From an uncultured Lentisphaeria bacterium (lineage in GTDB: Bacteria > Verrucomicrobiota > Lentisphaeria > Victivallales > UBA1829): a DNA stretch of 64,000 nt. Positions 18,682-27,018 of the stretch are shown here, piece after piece. The notes below the pieces were generated by a model. That model had not been told where the DNA came from. It made no database searches and was given only the letters and a program-made list of their open reading frames with translations. The stretch's first letter is position 1. Every line of letters starts with the position of its first letter. The stretch spans positions 62,001 through 126,000 of the forward strand of contig CAJKAR010000006.1 in assembly GCA_905197955.1 (NCBI GenBank), given 5' to 3'. The translations under genes and the position numbers were made by a program.

Positions 18682-19350
18682 TCAGAATGTATGACTTAAA
18701 TAGTTGTTTGTTATGGTATCTCGGATTCCGGAACTGGCATGTCCATCAAGGAACAGAAGATTTGAGTAGCCATTTCCCATCAGCAGATTTTTTGTATTGA
18801 TAGAATAGTTCTGCGTGGCATGAAAATATCCGAGATAATTGTCAAGATATTGAATGGAACCTTCAAACCAGCCGCTCGGATTTCTTGCTGCATCGCCCAT
18901 CTGAACCGTTTTCGAAGGCTGACGGATCCGACCGGTTTTTATATTATCAAACCAGAAATTGTAGGCGTAACCACCGTACTCCGACTGGAACAGTGAACTC
19001 CCCGTCGGACATGTATTCAGTTTCTTGAACCGGGGATCCGCTGGAGATTTATTGCCGTCAAGAGAGGTATATTTCATATAAATGGAAAATCCTGTGTACC
19101 AGTAACAATCTGCGCCCCAGTAGACATATTTCTTATACGGCATGATCTGATCATCGTAATCCATGGAATAGGAGGCGGAAACGACTCCGAACTGCTTCAG
19201 ATGTGATATGCAGTCTGCCCGACTCGCCGATTCCCTCGCACTTCTCAGAGCTGGAAGAAGAATACTGCATAATATAGCGATAATTGCTATCACAACAAGA
19301 AGTTCTATCAATGTAAACATGGACCTCATTTTTCGTTTTGTTTTTTTCAT
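18682..19350 (-). CDS. Prepilin-type N-terminal cleavage/methylation domain protein (pseudopilin-like)
   Basis: The 222-residue protein begins with a basic leader and the type IV prepilin segment FTLIELLVVIAIIAIL (from about residue 12), which is cleaved and methylated by prepilin peptidase in known cases. A soluble C-terminal domain follows, ending with LFLDGHA, a signature seen in the large planctomycete and lentisphaere pseudopilin-like families. The start ATG 19350 has AAAGGTGAG upstream; the reading frame upstream of it belongs to the regulator region. The gene is 11 bases downstream of the regulator and 9 bases upstream of the glycosidase. Whether it joins a pilus or simply anchors at the membrane is unknown. 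Confidence 0.85.
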   Translation of the reverse strand: MKKTKRKMRSMFTLIELLVVIAIIAILCSILLPALRSARESASRADCISHLKQFGVVSASYSMDYDDQIMPYKKYVYWGADCYWYTGFSIYMKYTSLDGNKSPADPRFKKLNTCPTGSSLFQSEYGGYAYNFWFDNIKTGRIRQPSKTVQMGDAARNPSGWFEGSIQYLDNYLGYFHATQNYSINTKNLLMGNGYSNLLFLDGHASSGIRDTITNNYLSHTF

Positions 19351-19361
19351 ATTCTCACCTT

Positions 19362-20378
19362 TCATTTGAAGATTGCTGTTTTCGCGTTGACAATAAGTTT
19401 TTCCTGCGGACGATTCCAGTCCGAGAGACGTTTCTTGAGTAATTCCGCCCCGGCATTGGCCATAGCGCTGATATCCCGCGACAGAGTTATTCCTCGAAAA
19501 CCGGCAGGGATTTCGCTGTAATATTCCAGCAGCAGAATGGCACATTGGTTCTCGATTCCATACATCCGGAGCAGTTCGATGGCAGGATGCAGATCTGTTC
19601 CATGAACGGCAAGCACATCCGGCGGCGGATTGTTTTTCAACCATTCATGAATTTCTGCGACATCACCGTTCAGATTTGTTTCTGAAAAATCCGGCATTCT
19701 GGGAAGGATTTTCCCGGTTATGGATTTCACCTCTTCTTCAATCCAGTCCTCCTGGACAAGGGAAAGCAGAGATCTGCAATTTTTCTGAACGAGTACATCC
19801 GCAACAGCAGCCGCCGCGGCATTGAAATCCGACTCCACACAATCCGCTTCAGGATGGCTGCCCCCGATCAGGGCCAGCGGAATCCCCGCCTTCTTCAATC
19901 CGGAAGCGACCTGATCCGGAACGGTCCGCCGCGCCCACAACAGGGCATTCACATGCGAATCCATCACTTCCTTCACGATTGCATCTTCAGAAAGTCCCGA
20001 CAACACGACTTTGTGAACAGCCCCCACTTTCAGCGCTGCGTTCCCCAGTGCAGAATAAAGGGCCCACTCGTTTTCCCTGTGGAAAAAGTTGTTGCCCTCC
20101 CCCATCAGGATTCCGACCAGCGGAGCCGGCGGCACCAGAGAGGAAAAACGATTCCAGTTCATCGGACAGGTAAATGTCCCGATTCCGCGCCGAGTCTCAA
20201 GATAGCCTTCCTGAATCAATTTTTCCAGAGCCTTTCGAACCAGTGCACGAGGAATGGAAAATCGAGTCTCCAGTACCCGCGAGGATTCAATCGGCACAGA
20301 AACGTTACTATTCCGATAAATCAGATTCATTACATAATGACGAATCTTCAAAACATCCTGCTGGTCTTTCCGGATCAT
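19362..20378 (-). CDS. GntR-type DNA-binding regulator with LacI-like sensor domain
   Basis: The N-terminal 70 residues form a GntR-family winged helix (ESSRVLETRFSIPRALVRK, then the wing EGYLETRRGIGTF). The following roughly 260 residues resemble a periplasmic-binding-protein-like effector domain of LacI/GalR type. It probably senses a sugar and controls the downstream prepilin-like and glycosidase genes. The start is uncertain. The promoter -10 box ends at 20443, so a GTG at 20432 would leave almost no leader. ATG 20378 is preferred; GTG 20396 (with GTGAGG 5 bases upstream) and TTG 20417 are alternatives. Confidence 0.82.
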   Translation of the reverse strand: MIRKDQQDVLKIRHYVMNLIYRNSNVSVPIESSRVLETRFSIPRALVRKALEKLIQEGYLETRRGIGTFTCPMNWNRFSSLVPPAPLVGILMGEGNNFFHRENEWALYSALGNAALKVGAVHKVVLSGLSEDAIVKEVMDSHVNALLWARRTVPDQVASGLKKAGIPLALIGGSHPEADCVESDFNAAAAAVADVLVQKNCRSLLSLVQEDWIEEEVKSITGKILPRMPDFSETNLNGDVAEIHEWLKNNPPPDVLAVHGTDLHPAIELLRMYGIENQCAILLLEYYSEIPAGFRGITLSRDISAMANAGAELLKKRLSDWNRPQEKLIVNAKTAIFK

Positions 20379-20709
20379 TGTCGATGATTTCCGCACACGA
20401 ACCTCACTTTTTATCAAACCATTAAAACCCACCTCTTTTTTAATTATACAACATCAGGAAAAAAAAGCAAGAGGCGATGAAGAAAAAACTTGAATATTTC
20501 AGAGATTATCTTATATTTCCGCTGCATGAGGAAGATCACGGAATACTGTTCCGGAAAACGCCGGAAGTGATTCGGCAGCAGCGGATTTCATTACCGTTTT
20601 TCTGAACGCGGAACACTCGAAAAGGTGTCCGAAACAGTGACCGCATCTCCTTTGCAGACCAGATTCAAACAAAAACATAACATCATCTGACTATGGGTTG
20701 GAACGAAGC
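20379..20709. other. Intergenic region between regulator and murC
   Basis: It holds the minus-strand promoter at 20443-20470 and otherwise nothing certain. A 42-codon plus-strand open frame (20477-20605) has its GAGG only two bases before the ATG and no recognisable product, so it is not called a gene. No convincing murC promoter was found. Confidence 0.5.
20443..20470 (-). promoter_or_regulatory. Likely promoter of the regulator/prepilin/glycosidase unit
   Basis: On the minus strand TTGCTT (20465-20470) and a perfect TATAAT (20443-20448) are separated by 16 bases. The predicted transcription start is near 20436. Confidence 0.6.
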
Positions 20710-22041
20710 ATGAAAACTTTTGATCTGAAAGACTTCAAATCCCGCGGTGGACAAGTCCATTTCATCGGCTGTGCCGGTGCCGGCACCCAGCCGCTTGCCT
20801 CCATTTTTCTGGATCTCGGTTTTCCATGTTCCGGTTCCGATCTTCTGGAAACGGAACGCACAGAGCAGCTGCAAGCTCGCGGTATGAAAGTCTATCGCGG
20901 TCATGCCGCAGAGAATCTGCCGCCGGAAGGGACGCCGCTTCTTGTTGTCCATACTTCAGCGGCAGGAGTCAGGAATCCGGAACTGGAGGAAGCTCATCGC
21001 CGCGGAGTCCCTGTCATGCGTCGCGGAGAGGCGCTTGCCCATCTCGGAACTCTTTTTCCCCACACAATAGCTGTAGCCGGATCCCATGGGAAAACCTCTG
21101 TCACCTCGCTGATCGCCCATGCACTGAAAAAACTGGGATATGATCTCGGTTATCTGATCGGCGGAAGTGTTACCGGCTGGAACATTTCGGGAACGGCGGG
21201 AGGAAGATCGGTGTTCGTCACGGAAGTCGATGAAAGCGATTCGACAAACGCCCTGTTCCGCGCGGAAATCGCGGTGGTGACGAATATTGAGGACGACCAC
21301 AGCTGGAGCGTCGGCGGGGTCCAGGCGTTATTCGACAGTTTTGTCACATTTGCGAAAAAAGCCGATCAGCTCATCTATGTACCGGGAACTCACACCGAGG
21401 AACTCTTCCGGAATCTGCCGGATTCCATACGAGTCCCGGCCGAACTTTCTGCACGCACGCCTTATCCCTCCGTGTGGGGGGGATTCCAGAGACAGAATGC
21501 CCGCACGGCTTTTGCGGCGCTCCGGGAATTCTGCAAAACTACAATCTCCGACGAGGAGATTGCCTCTGCCCTCTTCACCTTTCCCGGAGTGGAACGCAGG
21601 ATGTCGATGCGGTTCGACAACGGCACCTTCAGACTCATCGAAGATTATGCGCATCACCCGACGGAACTGAAAGCATCGCTGGACGCTCTGAAAGAGACCA
21701 ATCCCGGCAGACGGCTCGTGATTATTTTCCAGCCGCATCGTTTTGCCCGCCTCAAACAGTATTTCGGTGAATTTGTGGAAATTCTTTCGCAGCAGAGCGA
21801 TCTTGTCCTCATTCCACCGGTCTTCGCCGCATGGACCGACAAATCGGAGCTGGATTCCCATGCCCTCGCAGAACAGATCGGAAACAAAGCCATCGCTCTG
21901 GATGGAGACTGGTGCGAAATTGCCCGCAAAACAGTGGATCAGATTCAACAGGGGGATCTCATCGCCGTCATTGGAGCAGGCGATGTAAAAGAGATCATCC
22001 CCCCTCTGGAACAGCTTCTGAAGGAAAAGAGCGGAAAATAA
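20710..22041 (+). CDS. murC: UDP-N-acetylmuramate--L-alanine ligase-like Mur ligase
   Basis: This cytoplasmic ATP-dependent ligase belongs to the peptidoglycan precursor pathway. The 443-residue protein has the three Mur domains: a Rossmann N-terminus (HFIGCAGAG), a central ATPase domain with P-loop GSHGKTS (about 123) and EVDESD, and a C-terminal domain with DYAHHPTE. That last motif is typical of MurC (DYGHHPTE) rather than MurD, MurE or MurF. It is about 50 residues shorter than E. coli MurC and has Ser instead of the usual Thr in the P-loop start, so a divergent MurC or Mpl-like recycling ligase cannot be excluded. The start ATG 20710 has GGAACGA upstream. Confidence 0.8.
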   Translation: MKTFDLKDFKSRGGQVHFIGCAGAGTQPLASIFLDLGFPCSGSDLLETERTEQLQARGMKVYRGHAAENLPPEGTPLLVVHTSAAGVRNPELEEAHRRGVPVMRRGEALAHLGTLFPHTIAVAGSHGKTSVTSLIAHALKKLGYDLGYLIGGSVTGWNISGTAGGRSVFVTEVDESDSTNALFRAEIAVVTNIEDDHSWSVGGVQALFDSFVTFAKKADQLIYVPGTHTEELFRNLPDSIRVPAELSARTPYPSVWGGFQRQNARTAFAALREFCKTTISDEEIASALFTFPGVERRMSMRFDNGTFRLIEDYAHHPTELKASLDALKETNPGRRLVIIFQPHRFARLKQYFGEFVEILSQQSDLVLIPPVFAAWTDKSELDSHALAEQIGNKAIALDGDWCEIARKTVDQIQQGDLIAVIGAGDVKEIIPPLEQLLKEKSGK

Positions 22042-22081
22042 TCATCCGCTCCCACCCGGAAACGCAGAAGCTACTCCGCTT

Positions 22082-22963
22082 TTATTTTCCGGCTTCGTTC
22101 TTTTTCCCGCCGAAGGGCAAGAGGTTCTTCAAGTTTTTGACAACCCCTTTTGTATCTTCCAGAATCTTCTCACCGGCCTTTCCGGTTTCATTCAGGAGAT
22201 TCTGTCCGGCATCGGTGATGTTCTTCAGGGAGGGAAGCGCCTCTCCGACAGACTGCAAAACACCGAGAGTCAGTTTATTGAGAATCACAACGCTCACATC
22301 CAGCGGGGTCACCCCTTCCTCATCCTGTCCGAGATTCTCCAGCACGATCGGCACAACGGGAATCGGAGCGGCATCCGGAGCTCTTCCGGGAATGGTTGCA
22401 ACAATATTGACATAAATATTGGTCAGGCTCAGCTGATCAATCTGGAGACGCTGAGCTTCTGATTTTTCCGCTTCGATCTCCGCATCGGAGCGGGAATCTT
22501 CGAACTGGCCGTCTGCCGGAGCATCCTTGGATCCGGCAAGTTTCTCGGTAAATGCCGCGATGTTCTTGTTCAGCTGGGAAAGATTGTTGGAAAGCAGATT
22601 GGAAGATGGTTCAAAATAGACATCCACGCCATCGAGAGTAAACTCCCGGATCACCAGTTTCGGCTTGGTCAGGGAGGAGGGCTCCAGATGCAGCTTCAGT
22701 TTTTTCATCGTGAGCGCGCGGTCGCTTTTGTACCCTTCAGGATTGCCGATGAACACATCACTGATGGCAATCGTTCCGGTAAAAAGATTGATGAAGACCC
22801 CGGAAACTTTCACCTCGGCTCCAAGAGCCTTCGGCCCGATCGTCTGCACAGCGGTCTTGACAATGGATCCCAGTGAAAGGACAACAATCACCAGAGCTAT
22901 CACAATCACGCCGACCACTGATCCGGCAATGATCCAGATTTTCTTCTTTTTTTTCGCATCCAT
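22082..22963 (-). CDS. AsmA-like membrane-anchored protein
   Basis: This 293-residue protein has a lysine-rich cytoplasmic start, one membrane helix (about 10-30) and an extracytoplasmic domain. The domain opens with the pattern GAEVKVSGVFINLFTG followed by IGNPEGY, as in AsmA/DUF748-type proteins linked to outer-membrane lipid transport. It is much shorter than classical AsmA, and the C-terminal third is predicted helical. The start ATG 22963 has GGAAGGA 11 bases upstream. It is convergent with murC. The function is inferred from family resemblance only. Confidence 0.65.
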   Translation of the reverse strand: MDAKKKKKIWIIAGSVVGVIVIALVIVVLSLGSIVKTAVQTIGPKALGAEVKVSGVFINLFTGTIAISDVFIGNPEGYKSDRALTMKKLKLHLEPSSLTKPKLVIREFTLDGVDVYFEPSSNLLSNNLSQLNKNIAAFTEKLAGSKDAPADGQFEDSRSDAEIEAEKSEAQRLQIDQLSLTNIYVNIVATIPGRAPDAAPIPVVPIVLENLGQDEEGVTPLDVSVVILNKLTLGVLQSVGEALPSLKNITDAGQNLLNETGKAGEKILEDTKGVVKNLKNLLPFGGKKNEAGK

Positions 22964-23101
22964 ACAGTATACAATCCTTCCTCTTGCATTTTCCCAAGAA
23001 GTCAAAAACAGCTTCTTTGGTGCTAATATATTGCAAAATAAAAGGAAAAACAACTGGAAAAATAAAAAAAAGAAGTTAAATTATATGGTTTAAAATCGTT
23101 C

Positions 23102-24940
23102 ATGAAACTTTTACACAAGAATGGTCCTATGCAGAACATCAGAAACATTGCAATCATCGCCCACGTCGACCACGGCAAGACGACTCTGGTCGACGAGATC
23201 ATCAAACAGTCCAAGCTCTTCCGTGAAAATCAGGAAATGCACGAATGCTTCCTGGACAACAACGACATCGAACGGGAACGGGGCATCACCATCCTTGCCA
23301 AAAATATCAGTGTCAATTACAAAGGCGTGAAGATCAACATCATCGACACTCCGGGCCACAGCGATTTCGGCGGCCAGGTGGAACGCGTGCTGAACATGGC
23401 GGACGGAGTGATCCTTCTAGTAGACTCCGCCGAAGGCCCCCTCCCCCAGACCAGATTCGTGCTTGACAAGGCGCTCAAACTCAATTTGAAACCGATTGTG
23501 GTCATCAACAAGATCGACCGTCCGGATGCCCGTCCGAACGAGGTTCATAACGATATTTTCGATCTTTTCATCGACCTCGATGCCACCGAAGAACAGCTCG
23601 ACTTCCCCCTGCTCTACGCCAGCGGACGAAGCGGATGGGCCACCACCGATCTCGAACACGGAAAACGCGATTCGATTCTTCCGCTCATGGATGCCATCAT
23701 TGAGCAGATTCCTCCTCCGCCTTATAACGAAGGAGCGCTTCAGCTTCAGATCACCACGCTCGACTACAATGATTATGTGGGCAGAATCGGTATCGGCCGC
23801 GTCCACCGGGGGACACTGGAGGCGAATAAACCGATCGCCGTGGTCAAACGTGATGGACGTGTTGTCCCGGCCTCGATCAAGCAGATCTTCACATTCGAAG
23901 GCATCGGGCGCAAACAGGTGGACAAGGTGGAATGCGGCGACCTCTGTGCGGTTGTCGGCATTGAAGGCATCGACATCAGCGATACCGTCACGGACGCAAA
24001 CGCGCCGGAAGGAATGCCGCCGATCGCCATCGACGAGCCCACCATCTCCATGATGTTCCGAGTCAATGACTCCCCGCTGTTCGGCAAGGAAGGAAAATTC
24101 ATCAGCAGCCGTCACATCCGCGAGCGCCTTCTCAAGGAGGCGGAACGCGACGTGGCGCTCCGCGTGGAGGAGCTCGGAGACTGTTTCAAAGTCAGCGGAC
24201 GCGGTGTGCTGCACATTGCCATTCTCATCGAAAACATGCGTCGCGAAGGCTATGAACTGACCATCACACAGCCGCATGTGATCTACAAGGAGATCGACGG
24301 ACAGAAGTGCGAACCGATCGAGGAACTCACGGTGGATGTTCCCGACGGCGTTGCGGGAAAAGTCATTGAACTGGTCGGAGTCCGCCGCGGCGAAATGACC
24401 AAAATGGAACAGCACCTCAGCCGTCAGCTTCTGGAATTCACAATTCCGACCCGCGGACTGATCGGGCTTCGCAGCAAGGTTATGACGGCAACCGCCGGAG
24501 AAGCGATCATGTCGCACCGCTTCCTGAAATACGCTCCGGTCCGCGGTGATATTCCGCAGAGACAGAACGGCGTTCTCATCAGCATGGGTGCGGGCAAGGC
24601 GATTCCCTATGCAATCGACGGACTTCAGCAGCGGGGAACCTTCTTCATTGATCCCGGTGTGGATACCTACGAGGGAATGATCCTCGGTGAACACTGCAAG
24701 GAAGGCGATCTTGATGTCAATGTCCAGAGAGAAAAACACCTCTCGAACATGCGCGCCGCCGGTTCGGACCGCAATCTCAAAATTGCTCCTGCTCAGAAGA
24801 TGAGTCTGGAAGAATCGCTCGAATACATTGCGGATGACGAATATGTGGAAGTAACTCCGAAGACGATTCGTCTGCGCAAAAAGCTTCTCACCGAACTGGA
24901 ACGCAGACGCAGCCGCAACGCGAAACTGAAAGCGGAATAA
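23102..24940 (+). CDS. typA: Ribosome-associated GTPase TypA/BipA
   Basis: This translational GTPase of the EF-G class binds ribosomes and supports assembly and stress growth. The 612 residues contain G1 AHVDHGKTT (about 19-27), G2 RGIT, G3 DTPGH and G4 NKID, followed by the EF-G-like domains and the BipA-specific C-terminus. Length is normal for the family. Neither ATG 23102 nor ATG 23129 has a good Shine-Dalgarno sequence. The conserved family sequence begins just after the second, so the true start may be 23129. Confidence 0.95.
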   Translation: MKLLHKNGPMQNIRNIAIIAHVDHGKTTLVDEIIKQSKLFRENQEMHECFLDNNDIERERGITILAKNISVNYKGVKINIIDTPGHSDFGGQVERVLNMADGVILLVDSAEGPLPQTRFVLDKALKLNLKPIVVINKIDRPDARPNEVHNDIFDLFIDLDATEEQLDFPLLYASGRSGWATTDLEHGKRDSILPLMDAIIEQIPPPPYNEGALQLQITTLDYNDYVGRIGIGRVHRGTLEANKPIAVVKRDGRVVPASIKQIFTFEGIGRKQVDKVECGDLCAVVGIEGIDISDTVTDANAPEGMPPIAIDEPTISMMFRVNDSPLFGKEGKFISSRHIRERLLKEAERDVALRVEELGDCFKVSGRGVLHIAILIENMRREGYELTITQPHVIYKEIDGQKCEPIEELTVDVPDGVAGKVIELVGVRRGEMTKMEQHLSRQLLEFTIPTRGLIGLRSKVMTATAGEAIMSHRFLKYAPVRGDIPQRQNGVLISMGAGKAIPYAIDGLQQRGTFFIDPGVDTYEGMILGEHCKEGDLDVNVQREKHLSNMRAAGSDRNLKIAPAQKMSLEESLEYIADDEYVEVTPKTIRLRKKLLTELERRRSRNAKLKAE

Positions 24941-25059
24941 AAATCTCTCAAAGATCCGGCTTCCGGAGAAAAATCTTCCGGAGGTCGTTCTTTTCCGCAA
25001 GGCTCGTCCGGGAGGATTTTCCATGGATGATTTTCTTGCGTTTTTTTCCTGATTCCGGG

Positions 25060-25088
25060 TTGATTTTTCCGCAAAATGTGGATATATT
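25060..25088 (+). promoter_or_regulatory. Strong promoter of the 35-residue basic protein gene
   Basis: TTGATT (25060-25065) and TATATT (25083-25088) have a 17-base spacer. The predicted leader is about 40 bases and contains a perfect AAGGAG. Confidence 0.65.
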
Positions 25089-25135
25089 GTCAGATATGCT
25101 AAAATCCAAACATAAAAAGATTCAAGGAGTTTGAT

Positions 25136-25243
25136 ATGGGACAGCAGTACAACAAAATGCAGAAGCGCGCACGCCGCAAACGCTACAACGAAAGACTCAA
25201 AGCCAGAATCAAAGCTGCGATCAAGGCGGCAAAGAAAAAATAA
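25136..25243 (+). CDS. Small highly basic protein, 35 residues
   Basis: An ideal gene architecture supports this short frame. A consensus promoter (25060-25088), AAGGAG 6 bases before the ATG, and a strong intrinsic terminator 7 bases after the stop make it an independent unit. The product starts MGQQYNKMQKRARRKR and ends in a Lys/Ala-rich helix (IKAAIKAAKKK). Fifteen of 35 residues are Lys or Arg and there are few acidic residues. Such proteins usually bind RNA or the ribosome, so a small ribosome-associated protein is the best guess. I do not recognise it as a named family. Confidence 0.75.
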   Translation: MGQQYNKMQKRARRKRYNERLKARIKAAIKAAKKK

Positions 25244-25249
25244 GTCTTC

Positions 25250-25275
25250 AAGGCGGGAGAACATCCCGCCTTTTT
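25250..25275 (+). terminator. Intrinsic terminator of the small basic protein gene
   Basis: AAGGCGGGA (25250-25258) and TCCCGCCTT (25264-25272) form a 9-bp stem with a GAACA loop, followed by TTT. Confidence 0.8.
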
Positions 25276-25324
25276 CGTATCACCCCACACTGCAAATTCC
25301 GGATAGATTCGAGGAACTGAAACT

Positions 25325-26122
25325 ATGGCAAAGATTCATCCAACCGCAATCGTCGATCCTTCTGCCAAACTGGCGGATGATGTGGAGATCGGCCCCTACT
25401 GTCTTGTTGAACACGATGTTGAAATCGGAGCTGGCACCCGTCTGATCGGGCACTGCAATATCGGTGCCTACACCACAATGGGCACGGGCAATACTGTTTA
25501 TCCGTTTGCCTCGCTGGGAACCGATCCGGAAGATTATGCGTTCACGGGGACGGTTTCTTATACCAGAATCGGGAATGACAACCGTTTCCGGGAAGGCGTC
25601 ACGGTAAACAGGGGAACGAAGGAAGGAACCGTCACCAAAATCGGGAACGGCTGCTTCATGATGGCAAACACCCATGTTTCCCACAACTGTCAGATCGGCG
25701 ACCGTGTTATTTTTGTCCCGTACAGCGGAGTTGCCGGCTACTGCGAAGTGGGGAACAACTGTCTAATTTCCGGACTTTCCGGAATGCATCAGTTCTGCCG
25801 CATGGGACGCATGGCGGTGCTCAGCGGAGGATCCCAGATTTCCATGGATCTGCCGCCCTTCATGATCGGCGACGGACGCAACGGCGGAGTCCGCGGATTC
25901 AACATCGTCGGGATGCGCCGCAACGGGTTCACTCCGGAAACGATCCGCGCGATCAAGGATGTTTACGACATCTTCTTCCGTCAGGGTCTGAACACCACGA
26001 ACGCCATTGCCAAAGTTCTTGCTGAAGTTCCACAGCTGCCTGAAGTTACCGAATTTCTTGATTTTGTCCGCTCCAGCAAACGCGGGATTCTTCCTGGCGA
26101 TCACCATGGAAGACGCGCCTGA
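25325..26122 (+). CDS. lpxA: Acyl-ACP--UDP-N-acetylglucosamine O-acyltransferase
   Basis: This enzyme catalyses the first step of lipid A synthesis in the cytoplasm. The 265-residue protein is a left-handed beta-helix of hexapeptide repeats with an N-terminal IHPTAIVDPSAKL start. The region around NTHVSHNCQIG (about 118-128) holds the catalytic His, and the C-terminal helical part ends in the family's SSKRGI. Length matches E. coli LpxA (262). GAGG precedes the ATG. The gene lies 53 bases after a terminator with no clear promoter of its own, so it may depend on read-through. Confidence 0.93.
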   Translation: MAKIHPTAIVDPSAKLADDVEIGPYCLVEHDVEIGAGTRLIGHCNIGAYTTMGTGNTVYPFASLGTDPEDYAFTGTVSYTRIGNDNRFREGVTVNRGTKEGTVTKIGNGCFMMANTHVSHNCQIGDRVIFVPYSGVAGYCEVGNNCLISGLSGMHQFCRMGRMAVLSGGSQISMDLPPFMIGDGRNGGVRGFNIVGMRRNGFTPETIRAIKDVYDIFFRQGLNTTNAIAKVLAEVPQLPEVTEFLDFVRSSKRGILPGDHHGRRA

Positions 26123-26158
26123 CGCGCCGGAACTAACCCCAAAGCACAGGTGACAGCC

Positions 26159-26953
26159 ATGAATATTCAATCCCTGATGAACGAGCTCTTTGCATGGTGC
26201 AGTGATGGAGGACCGCACGACTACTCTCAATCCTGCGACACGCTCAAAACCGGAAATCCGGAAACAGAGCTTCACAAAGTTGCGGTTTCCATGTTCGCCA
26301 CCCCGAACCTGATCCGGGAAGTCCGCGACTGGGGAGCCGAACTGCTGATTGTCCATGAACCGACCTTCTACGATCATTATGACCGAAAACTGGAAAATGA
26401 TCCTGTGACAGCGGCCAAAGCGGCTCTGCTGGAAGAGGCTGGACTTGCCGTCTGGCGTTATCACGATCACCCGCATGTGAAATTCAAGGATATGATCGGC
26501 GAAGGAGAGGTCCACTTCCTCGGACTGGAAGGGGAATGGATCAAAGGACCGCACAATGCGGTCAACCGGTTCCGTCTGAACAAACCGATGACGCCGCGCG
26601 AGATCGGCAGAAGATTCGATGAAACACTGCACGCGCACCATGTTCGAATCTGCGGTGCGGCGGATGCGCCCTGTACCAATCTTTCACTCTGCTTCGGAAC
26701 TCCCCGCGGGGTCTTCGATGAGCTGCGCAATCCGGAAATCGATCTTGTCATGACCGGAGAGGCCTGCGAGTGGCAGCTGGGGGAATATGCGCGCGATGCG
26801 GGTCAGCTCGGTTTCCGGAAAGCGCTGATGATTCTCGGTCACATTCCATCCGAACGGGAGGGAATGCGGCTGCTTGCAAAGTGGATGCAGGAACGCTTCC
26901 AGCAGTTTGAAACGCGCTACTTTGAGTGCGGAGAGGTCTATTGCGCGCCTTGA
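26159..26953 (+). CDS. NIF3-like dinuclear metal-centre protein
   Basis: This 264-residue cytoplasmic protein of the NIF3/YbgI family forms toroidal hexamers with a two-metal site in known members. Metal-ligand-like segments are visible: LLIVHEPTF (about 62-70), the histidines in YHDHPH (about 102-107) and a glutamate near the C-terminal HIPSEREG. The start ATG 26159 has AGGTG 6 bases upstream; an in-frame GTG at 26150 overlaps that site. It follows lpxA by 36 bases. The molecular function of the family is unsettled. Confidence 0.85.
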   Translation: MNIQSLMNELFAWCSDGGPHDYSQSCDTLKTGNPETELHKVAVSMFATPNLIREVRDWGAELLIVHEPTFYDHYDRKLENDPVTAAKAALLEEAGLAVWRYHDHPHVKFKDMIGEGEVHFLGLEGEWIKGPHNAVNRFRLNKPMTPREIGRRFDETLHAHHVRICGAADAPCTNLSLCFGTPRGVFDELRNPEIDLVMTGEACEWQLGEYARDAGQLGFRKALMILGHIPSEREGMRLLAKWMQERFQQFETRYFECGEVYCAP

Positions 26954-26982
26954 TTCTTTTGTGGAATCGATGGCAAAAAAAT

Positions 26983-27018
26983 GGAGCGTCGGAAGAAATT
27001 ACCGACGCTCCTTTTTTT
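26983..27018 (+). terminator. Intrinsic terminator between convergent NIF3 and ABC exporter genes
   Basis: GGAGCGTCGG (26983-26992) and CCGACGCTCC (27002-27011) form a 10-bp stem with a 9-base loop and seven T residues. The flanking A run lets it act on the minus strand as well. Confidence 0.85.

Noticed and set aside
20477..20605. A 42-codon plus-strand frame upstream of murC
   Set aside because: The ATG is only two bases from GAGG, no family resemblance is seen, and part of it overlaps the region upstream of the regulator promoter.
24950..24995. Terminator after typA
   Set aside because: The repeated CTTCCGGAG is a direct repeat with a short palindromic core. It gives only a weak 6-bp stem without a T run.
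23417..25264. A 615-codon minus-strand frame opposite typA
   Set aside because: typA is unmistakable on the plus strand. The antisense frame has no family features and runs through the promoter of the small basic protein gene.
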